Of a stretch of DNA of 64,000 nt, positions 49,383 through 58,473 are shown piece after piece. The first letter of the stretch is position 1, and the number at the start of each line of letters is the position of its first letter. Below the pieces are notes generated by a model. The model did no database searches, was not told the DNA's origin, and saw only the letters and a program-made list of their open reading frames with translations. The DNA lies in the NCBI GenBank assembly GCA_964438705.1, contig CAYTKQ010000015.1:5086-69085 (forward strand), given 5' to 3'. Made by a program: the position numbers and the translations under genes. The stretch comes from Christensenella sp964438705. GTDB taxonomy: Bacteria > Bacillota > Clostridia > Christensenellales > Christensenellaceae.

Positions 49383-50263
49383 CACAGTTCACCTCCTGCA
49401 CGCTTCACAGCCTCTGCAAACGCCCGCCGCGTCAGTTCGCCGGCGATTTGCATCCGCAGTTCCTTGGAGGCGCGCCACGAGGTGCGCGGGCTGATCTCTG
49501 TGAGTGCCGTTTCACTGAGCGTTTGCGCGAGCGCTGCCGATAACGTTTTGCCGCGCGCCGCTTCTTCCGCCTTTACGCAGCGCAAAGGAGTGGGGGCCGC
49601 CACACCGAACGCAAGGCGCACATCCTCGAGCGTCCGCTTGTCCGGCGACAGCTTTACGTTGAGCGAACAGCCGAGCGTCGCGATATCCATCGCGTTGCGC
49701 ATGGCGTATTTGATGTACACGCCGCTGTAGCCCTCATAGCGCGCCCTCTTGATGTTGATGGCGCACAGCAGCTCGTCCGGACGGAGGTCCACCCTGCCCG
49801 GCCCGAGGTAAAATTCCGAAATGGGCAGTTCACGCGTCTCTTCTTTGGAACGCAGCGTGAGCGTCGCGTCAAGCGCAAAGAGGGTGGAGGCGCTGTCCGC
49901 GCTGGTCACCCCGTTGCAGATGTTGCCGCCGATGGTGCCGACGTTGCGTATCTGCGGGCCGCCCACCGTGCCCACCGCCTCGCCGAGCACGGGGATGTGC
50001 GTTTGAATGAGCGGGTCGCCCTCCACGTGGGAAAAGCTCGTGAGCGGACGAATGACGAGCGTACCGTCCGTATTCAGCGCCACCCCGCGCAGTTCCTCCA
50101 CCTTAAAGATGCTCACGCATTCGATGCCGGCCAGCTTGCCGTCGCGCAGCTTGATCAAAAGATCGCTGCCCCCCGCGAGCACGCGCGCCTCCGGGTGTTC
50201 CATAAGCAGCACGAGCGCTTCTTCTATCGTCTTTGGCTCATAGAGCCGTGCAATGTCATACAT
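49382..50263 (-). CDS. xdhB: Molybdenum hydroxylase FAD-binding subunit
   Basis: A 293-residue flavoprotein of the PCMH fold that takes electrons from the Fe-S subunit to NAD or another acceptor. LYEPKTIEEALVLLMEHPEA opens the protein, the FAD pyrophosphate loop is VLAGGSDLLIKL, and VGGPQIRNVGTIGGNICNG is the second conserved FAD segment. The C-terminal CO-dehydrogenase-flavoprotein domain follows (GYSGVYIKYAMRNAMDIA). It lies 12 bases after the catalytic subunit and overlaps the Fe-S subunit, so all three are cotranslated. Confidence 0.93.
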   Translation of the reverse strand: MYDIARLYEPKTIEEALVLLMEHPEARVLAGGSDLLIKLRDGKLAGIECVSIFKVEELRGVALNTDGTLVIRPLTSFSHVEGDPLIQTHIPVLGEAVGTVGGPQIRNVGTIGGNICNGVTSADSASTLFALDATLTLRSKEETRELPISEFYLGPGRVDLRPDELLCAINIKRARYEGYSGVYIKYAMRNAMDIATLGCSLNVKLSPDKRTLEDVRLAFGVAAPTPLRCVKAEEAARGKTLSAALAQTLSETALTEISPRTSWRASKELRMQIAGELTRRAFAEAVKRAGGEL

Positions 50264-50275
50264 ATCGTCCCTCCC

Positions 50276-52579
50276 TCAAATGAGCCCTGCCGCGCGAAAG
50301 CCTTCCACGAGGCGCTGCGGGGTCATGGGAATTTCGTCAAAGGCCACGCCCGTCGCGTTTAAAACCGCGTTTCGCACCGCCGGTGCGGGTGGGAGCGCAG
50401 GCGGTTCGCCGAGCGCCTTGTTGCCGAACGGCCCGGTGGGGTCGTCGAGCTCCACAAAGTCCGCCGCCAAATCGGGCGTATCCATGGTGGTCATCAGTTT
50501 ATAGTCGAGCAGGTTGTTATTCAGAGGCTTGCCCGTCTTGGGGTCAAAGAGCATCTGCTCGGAAAGCCCGTAGCCAAGCCCCATGCTGATACCTCCGTGA
50601 ACCTGCATCTCCGCGAGCTTGGGGTTGATGAGTATGCCGCAGTCGTGCACGTTGATAATGCGCTTCACCTCGATCTTGCCAAGGGGGATATCCACCTCCA
50701 CTTCCGCAAAGCCCACGCCCATCGAAAAGGTATTGATCTTGCACTGGTTGGTGGTCTCCGCCGTGAGATGCACGGAATTTTCAAGGCTGTAGAACGCCTC
50801 GGTCACAAGGTCTGCGAGGGGCATGACCGTCTCGCCGCTTGCAGTCTCCACGATTTCGCGTCCAACGATAGTAAGCTCATGCGCGGGACGCTTGAGCAGA
50901 TATTCCGCGTAGGCCAAAATGCGCTCGCGCAGCAGCTCGCCGGTCTTTTTGATCGCCATGCCGGAAACATAGGTCTGGCGGGAGGCAAACGCGCCCGGGT
51001 CGAATGGGGCGGTGTCCGTATCCTGCGTGGAAACGACGTATACGTCCTCCGCGGGGATGCCCACCGTCTCCGCCGCCATCTGCGCAAACACCGTGTCCGC
51101 GCCCTGACCGATCTCTGTGGCGCCCATCACAAGCTGCAGCGTGCCGTCCTGATTTAGTACCATGCGGCAGGAGGAGGTCTCCAGCCCAATGGGGTACACT
51201 CCCGTTTTATACGAAAACGCCGCCATGCCAAGCCCTTTGCGCACAGGGCCGGTCTGGTTCGCGTATTCCTTCATCTTTTCATCCCAGTTGAGAAATTCCT
51301 TGCCCCGCCGGATGCATTCCTCCAGCCCGTTGGTGTGCGAGGTAATGCCCGTGCCAGGGTCCACATAGCCCTGCTTCATCATGTTTTTGCGGCGAATTTC
51401 ACACGGGTCGATGTGAAGCGCGCGGGCAATGTCGTCCACGTGGGATTCCATCGCGAAGATGACCTGCGGGATGCCGTAGCCGCGCATCGCGCCGCCGGTG
51501 GGCAGGTTGGTGAACACGGTGGAAACGGTGGCCTTCACGGCCTTTTCATCCTGATAAAGATGGCGAAACGCGTTGCTTGCGTTGGCGATGATGCCGTGGC
51601 CGTGCGAAGCGTACGCCCCCTGATTGGACCACCCCTCGAGCGAACGCGCCACAAACCGCCCATTGGGGCGCACCCAAGATTCGATGTGGAATTTCATGGC
51701 GTGGCGTACGCGCGTGCTGACGAACGTTTCCTCGCGCGAGGTGTCGATCTTCACGCACCGTCCGCCCATCTGCATGGATAAATAGGCGACGAGCGGCTCA
51801 TAAAGCACCTCCTGCTTGTTGCCAAAGCCGCCACCGATGAACGGCTTGATGATACGCACCCTGCCCCACGGAAGGTCGAGCGCCTGTCCCACCACACGCC
51901 GTACGATGTGCGGAATCTGCGTAGACGAGACGACGATGATGCGTCCGCGCTCCATGTAGGCGTACGCGATGGGGTTTTCGATGTGGCAATGCTGCACGAT
52001 GGGCAGCTCGAAATCGCCCGAGAAATGCAATAGCCCATCCTCCTTCACCGCCGCGTCAAAGTCGCCGAACGCATAGGAGGTGGATTTCAAAATATTGTCC
52101 GGATATGCCTCGTGCAGCGGACGCGCACCCGGCGCGCGGGCAGCCTCCATGGTGAGCAACGGCTCGTATTCCTCGTATTCCACCTCGATGAGCCGCAGCG
52201 CGCGCGAAGCGGAAATGTCGTCCTCCGCTACCACAACGGCGATGTCGTCCCCATAAAAGCGCACGCGCTCGTCGAGCAGCTTCCGGTCCGCGACGTCCTG
52301 ATGTCCGGGGTCTGTGGACCACGGATGCCCCGCCGTGGGAAAGCGGGTTTGCGGCACGTCAAAGCACGTGACGATTTTTTTGACCCCCGGCACGCCAAGC
52401 GCTTTTTGCGTGTCCATACGCTTCACGCTGCCGTTTGCGACGGTCGCGTGAAGCACCTTTGCAACAAGCGCTTCACGCTCGAGGCAATCATCCGTAAAGC
52501 GGGCCGCGCCCATCACCTTTTCCCGCGCGTCGATGCGCGGGATGCTCTTGCCGACGGCATGATAATTTTTTTGCTCCAT
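50276..52579 (-). CDS. xdhA: Molybdenum hydroxylase catalytic (molybdopterin-binding) subunit
   Basis: Catalytic subunit of a xanthine-dehydrogenase/aldehyde-oxidoreductase-type enzyme, 767 residues. The VGKSIPRIDAREKVMGAARF opening, IKPFIGGGFGNKQEVLYEPL near the molybdopterin site, MRGYGIPQ, and GATEIGQGADTVFAQMAAET are family motifs; the catalytic Glu should be in the C-terminal GEPPALPPAPAVRNAVLNA segment. Xanthine, nicotinate or a purine-like compound are candidates; xanthine fits with the adenine deaminase elsewhere in the window but is not proved. The ATG at 52579 follows GGAGG by about 9 bases. No Mo-cofactor maturation genes are adjacent. Confidence 0.93.
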   Translation of the reverse strand: MEQKNYHAVGKSIPRIDAREKVMGAARFTDDCLEREALVAKVLHATVANGSVKRMDTQKALGVPGVKKIVTCFDVPQTRFPTAGHPWSTDPGHQDVADRKLLDERVRFYGDDIAVVVAEDDISASRALRLIEVEYEEYEPLLTMEAARAPGARPLHEAYPDNILKSTSYAFGDFDAAVKEDGLLHFSGDFELPIVQHCHIENPIAYAYMERGRIIVVSSTQIPHIVRRVVGQALDLPWGRVRIIKPFIGGGFGNKQEVLYEPLVAYLSMQMGGRCVKIDTSREETFVSTRVRHAMKFHIESWVRPNGRFVARSLEGWSNQGAYASHGHGIIANASNAFRHLYQDEKAVKATVSTVFTNLPTGGAMRGYGIPQVIFAMESHVDDIARALHIDPCEIRRKNMMKQGYVDPGTGITSHTNGLEECIRRGKEFLNWDEKMKEYANQTGPVRKGLGMAAFSYKTGVYPIGLETSSCRMVLNQDGTLQLVMGATEIGQGADTVFAQMAAETVGIPAEDVYVVSTQDTDTAPFDPGAFASRQTYVSGMAIKKTGELLRERILAYAEYLLKRPAHELTIVGREIVETASGETVMPLADLVTEAFYSLENSVHLTAETTNQCKINTFSMGVGFAEVEVDIPLGKIEVKRIINVHDCGILINPKLAEMQVHGGISMGLGYGLSEQMLFDPKTGKPLNNNLLDYKLMTTMDTPDLAADFVELDDPTGPFGNKALGEPPALPPAPAVRNAVLNATGVAFDEIPMTPQRLVEGFRAAGLI

Positions 52580-52700
52580 CGTGATCTTCCTCCATTCCGG
52601 AGATGCGCCCGAAACCATTTTCCGCGCGCCAAAAAGTGTTTTCAACAGTATATCAACTTTTGACAAAATCTACAATCCTTCGGATGGATTTTGAAAATGT

Positions 52701-54125
52701 TTACATTCTTGTTGTACGGCGCAGGAGCTCGTCGCGTTTTTGCTCGAATTCTTCATCCGTGAGGATGAAGCGCCGCCGCAGGGCATCGAGACGCTTAATG
52801 AGGCGCATGATCCTTTCTTGTTCTGTAGGCTGCGGCCCCAAATCGATGCTTCTGCGGTTGCGCGTATAGACGATCCAAACGGCGAGAATGACCGCCGCCA
52901 CACTGCACAGCGCAATGATAAGCGGGAACATTTGAAGATCAAAGGTCTCTTTTGTCTGCCCGCCCTGCCGGGAAATTCCGGCGCTTTTCCCCGTGCTGCC
53001 GTTCGCGTCGCCGAGCCCCGGCCCAAAAAAGGACGCGGACGCGACGATTTTGTCTGCGGCGGCAATGTCCGCATCGTCGGGCGATTCCGTTTGATCCCAT
53101 GTGAACAGGATCGACGCAAGCCCGTTGTCCGCTGCGTAGACCATACAGTAGTAACGGCTGTCGCTTCGCGGGGAAAGCAAGGTTTTTCGGAAGGATACCG
53201 CGTCCGTTTCAAGCAGACCGTAATCTGTCTCTGTGCCCTGTGTCGTTATTTTGTTGAAATCATTTGTCAGATTGAGCTGTCCGATCTGCATAAAATTGGC
53301 GGTATTTTGATTGAAGTCAGAGGAAGACACCGCCATTTGTACGGCCCGCCCGGAATCCATCACGCCAAGTGCGTAATAGTACATGTCCAGATTGGGCATC
53401 AGTTTTTGCATTTTTTTGAGGAGCTCATTTGCCTGTTCCGTTTCGCCTTCGGGCAGGGAGGTGCGGTCCACTCCGTAAAAATTTCCGGGGATCAGCAATT
53501 GGCAGCTTGTTTCGGGAAGCGTAAAATCAACGGCGGCATCCGCGCGGGCGGGCGCGCCCTCCGGCACAATGATGGAGGCGGCATACGAAAAACCGTCCTT
53601 TGGTATGATGAGCGTATCCGCGACAAGCATCGCTGCGGCGCGGTCGTCGTCCGTGAGCGCGCGGTCGGTGACCTGATAGGTGATGGAATAAAAGTTGCCG
53701 TTTTTGAGCGTGCGATAATATAGGAAGCTTTGATTGCCCGAAACCGCCTCGGCATACACGAACAGCCCCTGCCCCATATATTCCCCCGCGCGCAGCACGT
53801 CGAAATAGTGCGGCGCGGTGTACATATCGCTCACGACCTGATCGAATTCCGCCCGTGTCATTTCCACGAAATCCATTTCATATCCGCCGAGGCCTACCTC
53901 AAACATTGCGCCGGAGCTGAACGCGGTATCGAGAAAGATTTTCGCACTTCCGTCCTCGTTCACAGCCCACAGGGACGGATCGCCCGGGTCGGCCGCGCCG
54001 GAAAAGCCGTCCGGCAGATCGGCGGTCAGCGTTGAAGCGGGAGGAGTCTCCTGCGCCGCGCCTGCGGCGAGGGGGCAGGAGAACAAAATGAAAAGCGCCA
54101 GCGCGCATACAATCAAACGTTTCAT
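52701..54125 (-). CDS. Exported protein with C-terminal membrane helix and SHOCT-like tail
   Basis: A 474-residue protein of unknown function. A signal peptide (LIVCALALFILFSCPLAAGA) opens it. The extracytoplasmic part (residues 30-395) has repeated beta-rich sequence with LPDGFSGAADPGDPSLWAVN near the start and ETSCQLLIPGNFYGVDRTSL in the middle, which look like two copies of a similar module. One membrane helix (FPLIIALCSVAAVILAVWIV, about 405-425) is followed by a cytoplasmic end with the short SHOCT-like helix pair (LKRLDALRR-type, FILTDEEFEQKRDELLRRT). The ATG at 54125 lies six bases after GGGAGGG. It follows the DUF2569-like gene by 12 bases in an operon. Confidence 0.75.
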   Translation of the reverse strand: MKRLIVCALALFILFSCPLAAGAAQETPPASTLTADLPDGFSGAADPGDPSLWAVNEDGSAKIFLDTAFSSGAMFEVGLGGYEMDFVEMTRAEFDQVVSDMYTAPHYFDVLRAGEYMGQGLFVYAEAVSGNQSFLYYRTLKNGNFYSITYQVTDRALTDDDRAAAMLVADTLIIPKDGFSYAASIIVPEGAPARADAAVDFTLPETSCQLLIPGNFYGVDRTSLPEGETEQANELLKKMQKLMPNLDMYYYALGVMDSGRAVQMAVSSSDFNQNTANFMQIGQLNLTNDFNKITTQGTETDYGLLETDAVSFRKTLLSPRSDSRYYCMVYAADNGLASILFTWDQTESPDDADIAAADKIVASASFFGPGLGDANGSTGKSAGISRQGGQTKETFDLQMFPLIIALCSVAAVILAVWIVYTRNRRSIDLGPQPTEQERIMRLIKRLDALRRRFILTDEEFEQKRDELLRRTTRM

Positions 54126-54137
54126 AAGCATCCCTCC

Positions 54138-54752
54138 CTATAGCCGATCGATCAGCATGCGAAGCCGCTGCTCATACGCTTCGTGACTGAGCTTGCAGCT
54201 GCGGTATGCCTTCGCCGTTCTGTTGATTTCAGACAGGATCTCCTCCGCTTCGTCGCCCACAAAGTTCTTGGCCTGACAGGCCGCCAGCGCGGCACGGTTG
54301 AAACGATTATAAAAGCGAAAGCGCATCGCCGGACGCTTGGCGGTGAGCAGATAGGCGATGTTGACAGACTCGAGGGCTACGATCATACAGAAAGTAAGCG
54401 GATTCCAGACGAGCACGTAAGAGGCGGCGGAAAGCAGGGCGTAAATAATATAGAATAGAAAAAAACTTTTCCGTTTGCGAAACAATGTCACCGTCGCGGC
54501 GAAAACGAGCGCGAGCGCGGCGACATACATCACCATACTGACCACAAGCAAGAGCACCACATCCGCGCCCGCCCGCTCCAACAGGAAGGGCTGCGCCATA
54601 ATGGGGATCAGTCGGAACAAAAGTCCGGCAAGCGCGATCACGCCCGATACGGAGCCAAAAACCAGCCGCACCGTGATGAATCCGAGCCATCCGCCGATGT
54701 CGCCTTGCGGCTGGGTTGGGGTGCTCTTTGTTTTCTGCGTATCATAATACAT
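54138..54752 (-). CDS. DUF2569-like four-helix membrane protein
   Basis: A 204-residue membrane protein. After a polar N-terminus (residues 1-20), GDIGGWLGFITVRLVFG matches the opening of DUF2569. Four hydrophobic helices fill residues 25-135, and a cytoplasmic tail with SEINRTAKAYRSCKLSHEAY and QRLRMLIDRL resembles the SHOCT-like end of the neighbouring protein. The function is unknown. It is the middle gene of three, with 9 bases to the lipoprotein gene upstream and 12 to the gene downstream. Confidence 0.75.
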   Translation of the reverse strand: MYYDTQKTKSTPTQPQGDIGGWLGFITVRLVFGSVSGVIALAGLLFRLIPIMAQPFLLERAGADVVLLLVVSMVMYVAALALVFAATVTLFRKRKSFFLFYIIYALLSAASYVLVWNPLTFCMIVALESVNIAYLLTAKRPAMRFRFYNRFNRAALAACQAKNFVGDEAEEILSEINRTAKAYRSCKLSHEAYEQRLRMLIDRL

Positions 54753-54761
54753 TTTTTCACC

Positions 54762-56264
54762 TCATCCAAAAAGCGCTTCGCCGCTGACGGCGTTGACGCG
54801 TATTAAGGGCCGCACAGGCAATCCGTCGGAACTGTTCTGCCAAAAAACCCATGCGGGCACAAGAAGTCCATCTCCCGGATGCCCTGTGTCATCTTGGCTG
54901 ACATATTCCAGCGTCACCCGGGAAATATCCAGCTTCGTTTCAGTTGTGCCGCCGTCCTGATATCTGTCAGTCAATTCTGCAAGAAAAGCCTTGCTGATCT
55001 GATCAAAAGGCAATAATTCACAATCTTCCGTCACGGTTTCGGCAATGGCAGCCTTGCTCGACCATTTGAACTGTATCACACCCTCGTCCGACAGCAGCAT
55101 CTCCACAACATCACCGCGGCATGAAAATTGATTCGCTTCGGTGATGCCCGGGCTATAGCCTCCCCTGCCGCCTTCGCCGCCGGGCATACCGTCGATCTGC
55201 CGAAATGCGGAGACGCTATACAGCTCTACAGGCAAGCCGGAAACACTATCGTAAAAAGTGACCGCAGAAACCGAACCGACCGCCATATCCGGGATGGCGA
55301 GGGCAGAAACCACCTGCATCGCTTTTTGCTTCGCCTGCGAGACCGTCATGCTTTGATCCTTTGCCTGTCTTGTTTCGGGCAACGCATTTTCGAAGGGGTC
55401 AAGAGAGACCATATAGATGGAATCGGAAAAGCTGATGGCGCTGAGATCATCGGTATTTAGAAAATTTGTGATCCAAATGGAGGCGTGGCGTCCGTTTCCC
55501 AAATCCGCGAGCGCACTCAGATACTCACATTGAGTATCGCCGCCGCCGGGAGAGGGTGGAAGCAGCTTTGGCACCGGATCGACAGGGTCTGTGAAGGTCA
55601 AAGAGGGTGTACCTTCGATCTGATTGCGAAAAGAGGCGATCTGCTCATCGATCGCGTCAATCTCCGTCTGGTCGCTCAGCGTTCCGCGTGTGTACTCCAA
55701 TTGCTTCATCACACCCGTCAGACTTTCTTTCGTAGAAGTTTTCGGATTGGCATATAGCGGCTTATTGCCCAGAAAATATTCTTTGACCCGCGTAAATTCC
55801 TCATGCGTGAACGGTTCGAGTGATAGCCGCTTTATGGGCAGCACACTCAATTCAGGAAGCTCGACTTCGGCGTCGATCGTGACAGGAATACCGATTGTGT
55901 CAGGATCGATCTGTGCCGTATAACGCTTCGGCGCATCGATTTGCTTCAAAGGGACGGGTGCGGGTGCGGCGGTCGGCTTCGCTGCGGGTGTCTGCGCTTC
56001 CGAAGCGGAGGACGGCGCATCTGTGGGTACGTCTGTTTCTTTTTTGACTGGGTGGCACGCGGTGGTAAAGCAGCACACCGTGAGAACACAGCTCAAAAGA
56101 AGGGCGGCAAGACGCAGTCCGCTCCTGCTCTTTTTCGGAAGGCACAACCCGCGCACACGTCTTTCCATCATTTTTTTACTGTCGCCGCCCACCATGCCAA
56201 GCATTGCCTGCGCCCGCTTGCGCGCAGCCGTGATGCGAAACAAGATATCCACCACCTGTATCAT
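54762..56264 (-). CDS. DUF6034-like lipoprotein
   Basis: A 500-residue exported protein. It has an unusual 50-residue basic extension before the hydrophobic segment (LAALLLSCVLTVCCFTTAC), whose end reads FTTAC and may be a lipobox. Then a Pro/Thr/Ala-rich linker, and a large domain with KRYTAQIDPDTIGIPVTIDA, PKLLPPSPGGGDTQCEYLSA, GGRGGYSPGITEANQFSCRG and a final LLVPAWVFWQNSSDGLPVRP with NAVSGE, the last typical of this family of clostridial lipoproteins. The function is unknown. The ATG at 56264 is preceded by AGGAGG. An inverted repeat at 56312-56330 is the likely operator of this three-gene operon. Confidence 0.75.
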   Translation of the reverse strand: MIQVVDILFRITAARKRAQAMLGMVGGDSKKMMERRVRGLCLPKKSRSGLRLAALLLSCVLTVCCFTTACHPVKKETDVPTDAPSSASEAQTPAAKPTAAPAPVPLKQIDAPKRYTAQIDPDTIGIPVTIDAEVELPELSVLPIKRLSLEPFTHEEFTRVKEYFLGNKPLYANPKTSTKESLTGVMKQLEYTRGTLSDQTEIDAIDEQIASFRNQIEGTPSLTFTDPVDPVPKLLPPSPGGGDTQCEYLSALADLGNGRHASIWITNFLNTDDLSAISFSDSIYMVSLDPFENALPETRQAKDQSMTVSQAKQKAMQVVSALAIPDMAVGSVSAVTFYDSVSGLPVELYSVSAFRQIDGMPGGEGGRGGYSPGITEANQFSCRGDVVEMLLSDEGVIQFKWSSKAAIAETVTEDCELLPFDQISKAFLAELTDRYQDGGTTETKLDISRVTLEYVSQDDTGHPGDGLLVPAWVFWQNSSDGLPVRPLIRVNAVSGEALFG

Positions 56265-56626
56265 TTCAATTTCCTCCTGCCTCAAAGACGCGTCACATAT
56301 GCGGAATAACCCCATGATACCGTATCATGGAGCACCTCGAGCACATCGCAAAGCATCTGTGGTTCTCTGCCCCATAATGCGGACACCACAGTCTATTCCG
56401 ATCCTGTCAATGTTTTTCCGTTTTTTTTCATGAAATTTCACTATCTGAACTTTATGATTACAATTGTAGCTATAAACACAATTCCTGTCAACATTAAAAT
56501 GTCACTTTTTAACGCCACAAAGGCATTGTTTGTCTTGTGCTGCCACAAACCAAATGATACAATAGAAATAAAGTTCACAAAGCCCCATGCGGCGCAAAAA
56601 GCGCGCGGGAAAAAACGGAGGAAGCG
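56265..56626. other. Divergent intergenic region with inverted repeat and promoter
   Basis: 362 bases without a gene. CCATGATAC and GTATCATGG (56312-56320, 56322-56330) form a perfect 9-1-9 inverted repeat next to the lipoprotein gene. A plus-strand promoter TTGTGC (56535-56540), 17-base spacer, TACAAT (56558-56563) serves the acyltransferase-like gene. The middle part is AT-rich, with a run of T near 56420, and shows no other structure. Confidence 0.6.
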
Positions 56627-57577
56627 ATGCAAAAAACAAACGATAATCCGGCGCTTACGCTGGACGCCGACAAAAAAACATATCTTTACGGAACGCATCT
56701 CACATGCGGCTGTGTGCCGCGCTTCACAGCAAAGCTCGACCGGACGGTCGATTCAGAAATTTTGCAACAGGCGGCAGACATTGCGCTTGCGCGCTTTCCG
56801 CAGGTGGCGGTGGGGCTTGCGCAGGATCAGAAACAGTATTTTCTGCTTCCCATCGATCTGCCCGCACCCGTGTTTGCGGATACGAAAACCATCCGCATGA
56901 TGGGCACGGACGACACAAACGCCTATCTTTTCTGCGTCACCCACGAAGGGAATACGATCCACGCCGACTGGTTTCACGCCATTGCGGATGGGCGCGGTTT
57001 CCTTGATTTCTTTCAAACGATATTATATCACTATCTGAAGCTGCTGGACCTGCCCGTGGAAAACGATGGCAGCATCCGTGACGTACAAACCGAAGAGGCG
57101 GACGCATCGCGGCATCCATCGGTTCGCGTGCACGCCGCCTTGGCTGTGGGCAGTCCCACAAACACGGTCGTGCAAATCCGTTTGCCGCTCGATCAATTGC
57201 GCGGCGCGGAGGAAAACGATAAGGAAAACCCTGATGCGTTTATGGGTCTGATGTTTTCTGCGGCGATTCACGGACGATGCGACGCCAAAGAGCATACATC
57301 TGCACAGGAGGCACATCCCATCACCAACTTAGGAAAAATATCCCTGCCGCCGGCAATGGAAGCATACGTCGAAGAGCTTTATGTGTGCATGGGCGCGGCA
57401 ATCGACCCGTTCACGCTTGCGGCAGTCTCCTACAAAGGGGAGCTCGTCATCAATGTGGCCCAGCGCGAAGCGGACACCGAGGTGTGCGAGCGGTTCGTGG
57501 AGATGATGAATGGGCGCCAAATCCCCGCACGGATCACAGAGATTTCCTCCTTCCATACGATGCACCACAGCGGATAG
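56627..57577 (+). CDS. CoA-dependent acyltransferase/condensation-fold-like protein
   Basis: A 316-residue cytoplasmic protein. FHAIADGRGFLDFFQTIL (about residues 116-133) resembles the HxxxDG active-site motif of the chloramphenicol acetyltransferase/condensation/alcohol acetyltransferase superfamily, with His and Asp in HAIADG. The N-terminal half (FTAKLDRTVDSEILQQAADI, ALARFPQVAVGL) also matches the first lobe of that fold. It is shorter than the usual 400-430 residues, and the second lobe is reduced. No NRPS genes are near. The substrate is unknown. The ATG follows GGAGG by six bases; a promoter is visible at 56535. Confidence 0.7.
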   Translation: MQKTNDNPALTLDADKKTYLYGTHLTCGCVPRFTAKLDRTVDSEILQQAADIALARFPQVAVGLAQDQKQYFLLPIDLPAPVFADTKTIRMMGTDDTNAYLFCVTHEGNTIHADWFHAIADGRGFLDFFQTILYHYLKLLDLPVENDGSIRDVQTEEADASRHPSVRVHAALAVGSPTNTVVQIRLPLDQLRGAEENDKENPDAFMGLMFSAAIHGRCDAKEHTSAQEAHPITNLGKISLPPAMEAYVEELYVCMGAAIDPFTLAAVSYKGELVINVAQREADTEVCERFVEMMNGRQIPARITEISSFHTMHHSG

Positions 57578-57670
57578 CACCGAAAATTCATAAAATGTTT
57601 ATGCCCCGGATGCGTGTCATGATTGAATCCGGGGTATTTTTATACTATAATTAGTAACCGGGAGTACGAA

Positions 57671-58444
57671 ATGTTCAATAATAATACGATCCAAACGACG
57701 TCTTATGGTATACTGAGCGACAAGGTGAAAAACGGGGTGGTGGTGGCCCATCTCTCCGACCTGCACGAAAAGGTGTTCGGCAGCGGGAACGACCATCTGT
57801 TCGATCAGGTAGCGGCGCTCACACCGGACGTCATCGCCGTGACGGGCGATATGGTGGCGCACGAAAACCAAAAGGTGATCGACGCGCGCTACACCGCGCA
57901 CTTTGCGGACGGGCTTCGCGATATCGCGCCCGTATATTTTGTCACAGGCAACCACGAACGTAATTTTGACGGACAGATCGAACGCATTCTGGAGGAGCAC
58001 GGCGTCAGCGTGCTGCACGGCGGGGACGTCGCGACGATGCGCGTCGGGCAAAGCGATGTGAACATCGCGGGCATGGACGACACCTCCTTTGAACACGCCG
58101 ACGTGAAAACCGCGGTGAAGGCGCTTGCGGGGCGCGCGGGCTTCAATATTTTTCTTGCGCACAGGCCGGAGCATTACGAGCAATACCTCGGAAAAAACAT
58201 CGACCTCGTGCTGTGCGGGCATACGCACGCGGGGCAGATCCGCTTTCCAAAGATCGGCACCTTCGCCATGAGCGGGCAGGGCTTTTTGCCCAAATATGTG
58301 CAGGGCGAATTTACGGACGGGGAGACCACCATGATCATAAGCCGGGGGTTGGGCGCGAGCGGTTATCCCACCATCCGCATCAACAACCCGCCGGAGCTGG
58401 TTGCGGTGTATGTAGAGCCCGCGCCAAAAGAAGTCATCCAATAA
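57671..58444 (+). CDS. Metallophosphoesterase
   Basis: A 257-residue calcineurin-like phosphoesterase. The metal-binding motifs are in order: LSDLHEKVFG (D-x-H, about residue 28-30), AVTGDMV (GD, about 57-58), VTGNHERNFD (GNHE), a later His in LAHRPEHYE, and LCGHTHAGQIRFP (GHTH). The C-terminal part has the conserved GQGFLPKYVQGEF and SRGLGASGYPTIRINNPPEL. Related proteins are often membrane-associated (YkuE type), but no signal or membrane helix precedes the domain. The start is the ATG at 57671, after GGGAG. It is 29 bases upstream of the decarboxylase gene and likely in its operon. Confidence 0.9.
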   Translation: MFNNNTIQTTSYGILSDKVKNGVVVAHLSDLHEKVFGSGNDHLFDQVAALTPDVIAVTGDMVAHENQKVIDARYTAHFADGLRDIAPVYFVTGNHERNFDGQIERILEEHGVSVLHGGDVATMRVGQSDVNIAGMDDTSFEHADVKTAVKALAGRAGFNIFLAHRPEHYEQYLGKNIDLVLCGHTHAGQIRFPKIGTFAMSGQGFLPKYVQGEFTDGETTMIISRGLGASGYPTIRINNPPELVAVYVEPAPKEVIQ

Positions 58445-58473
58445 AAGTTTACATAGAGCAGGAGAACAGCAGC

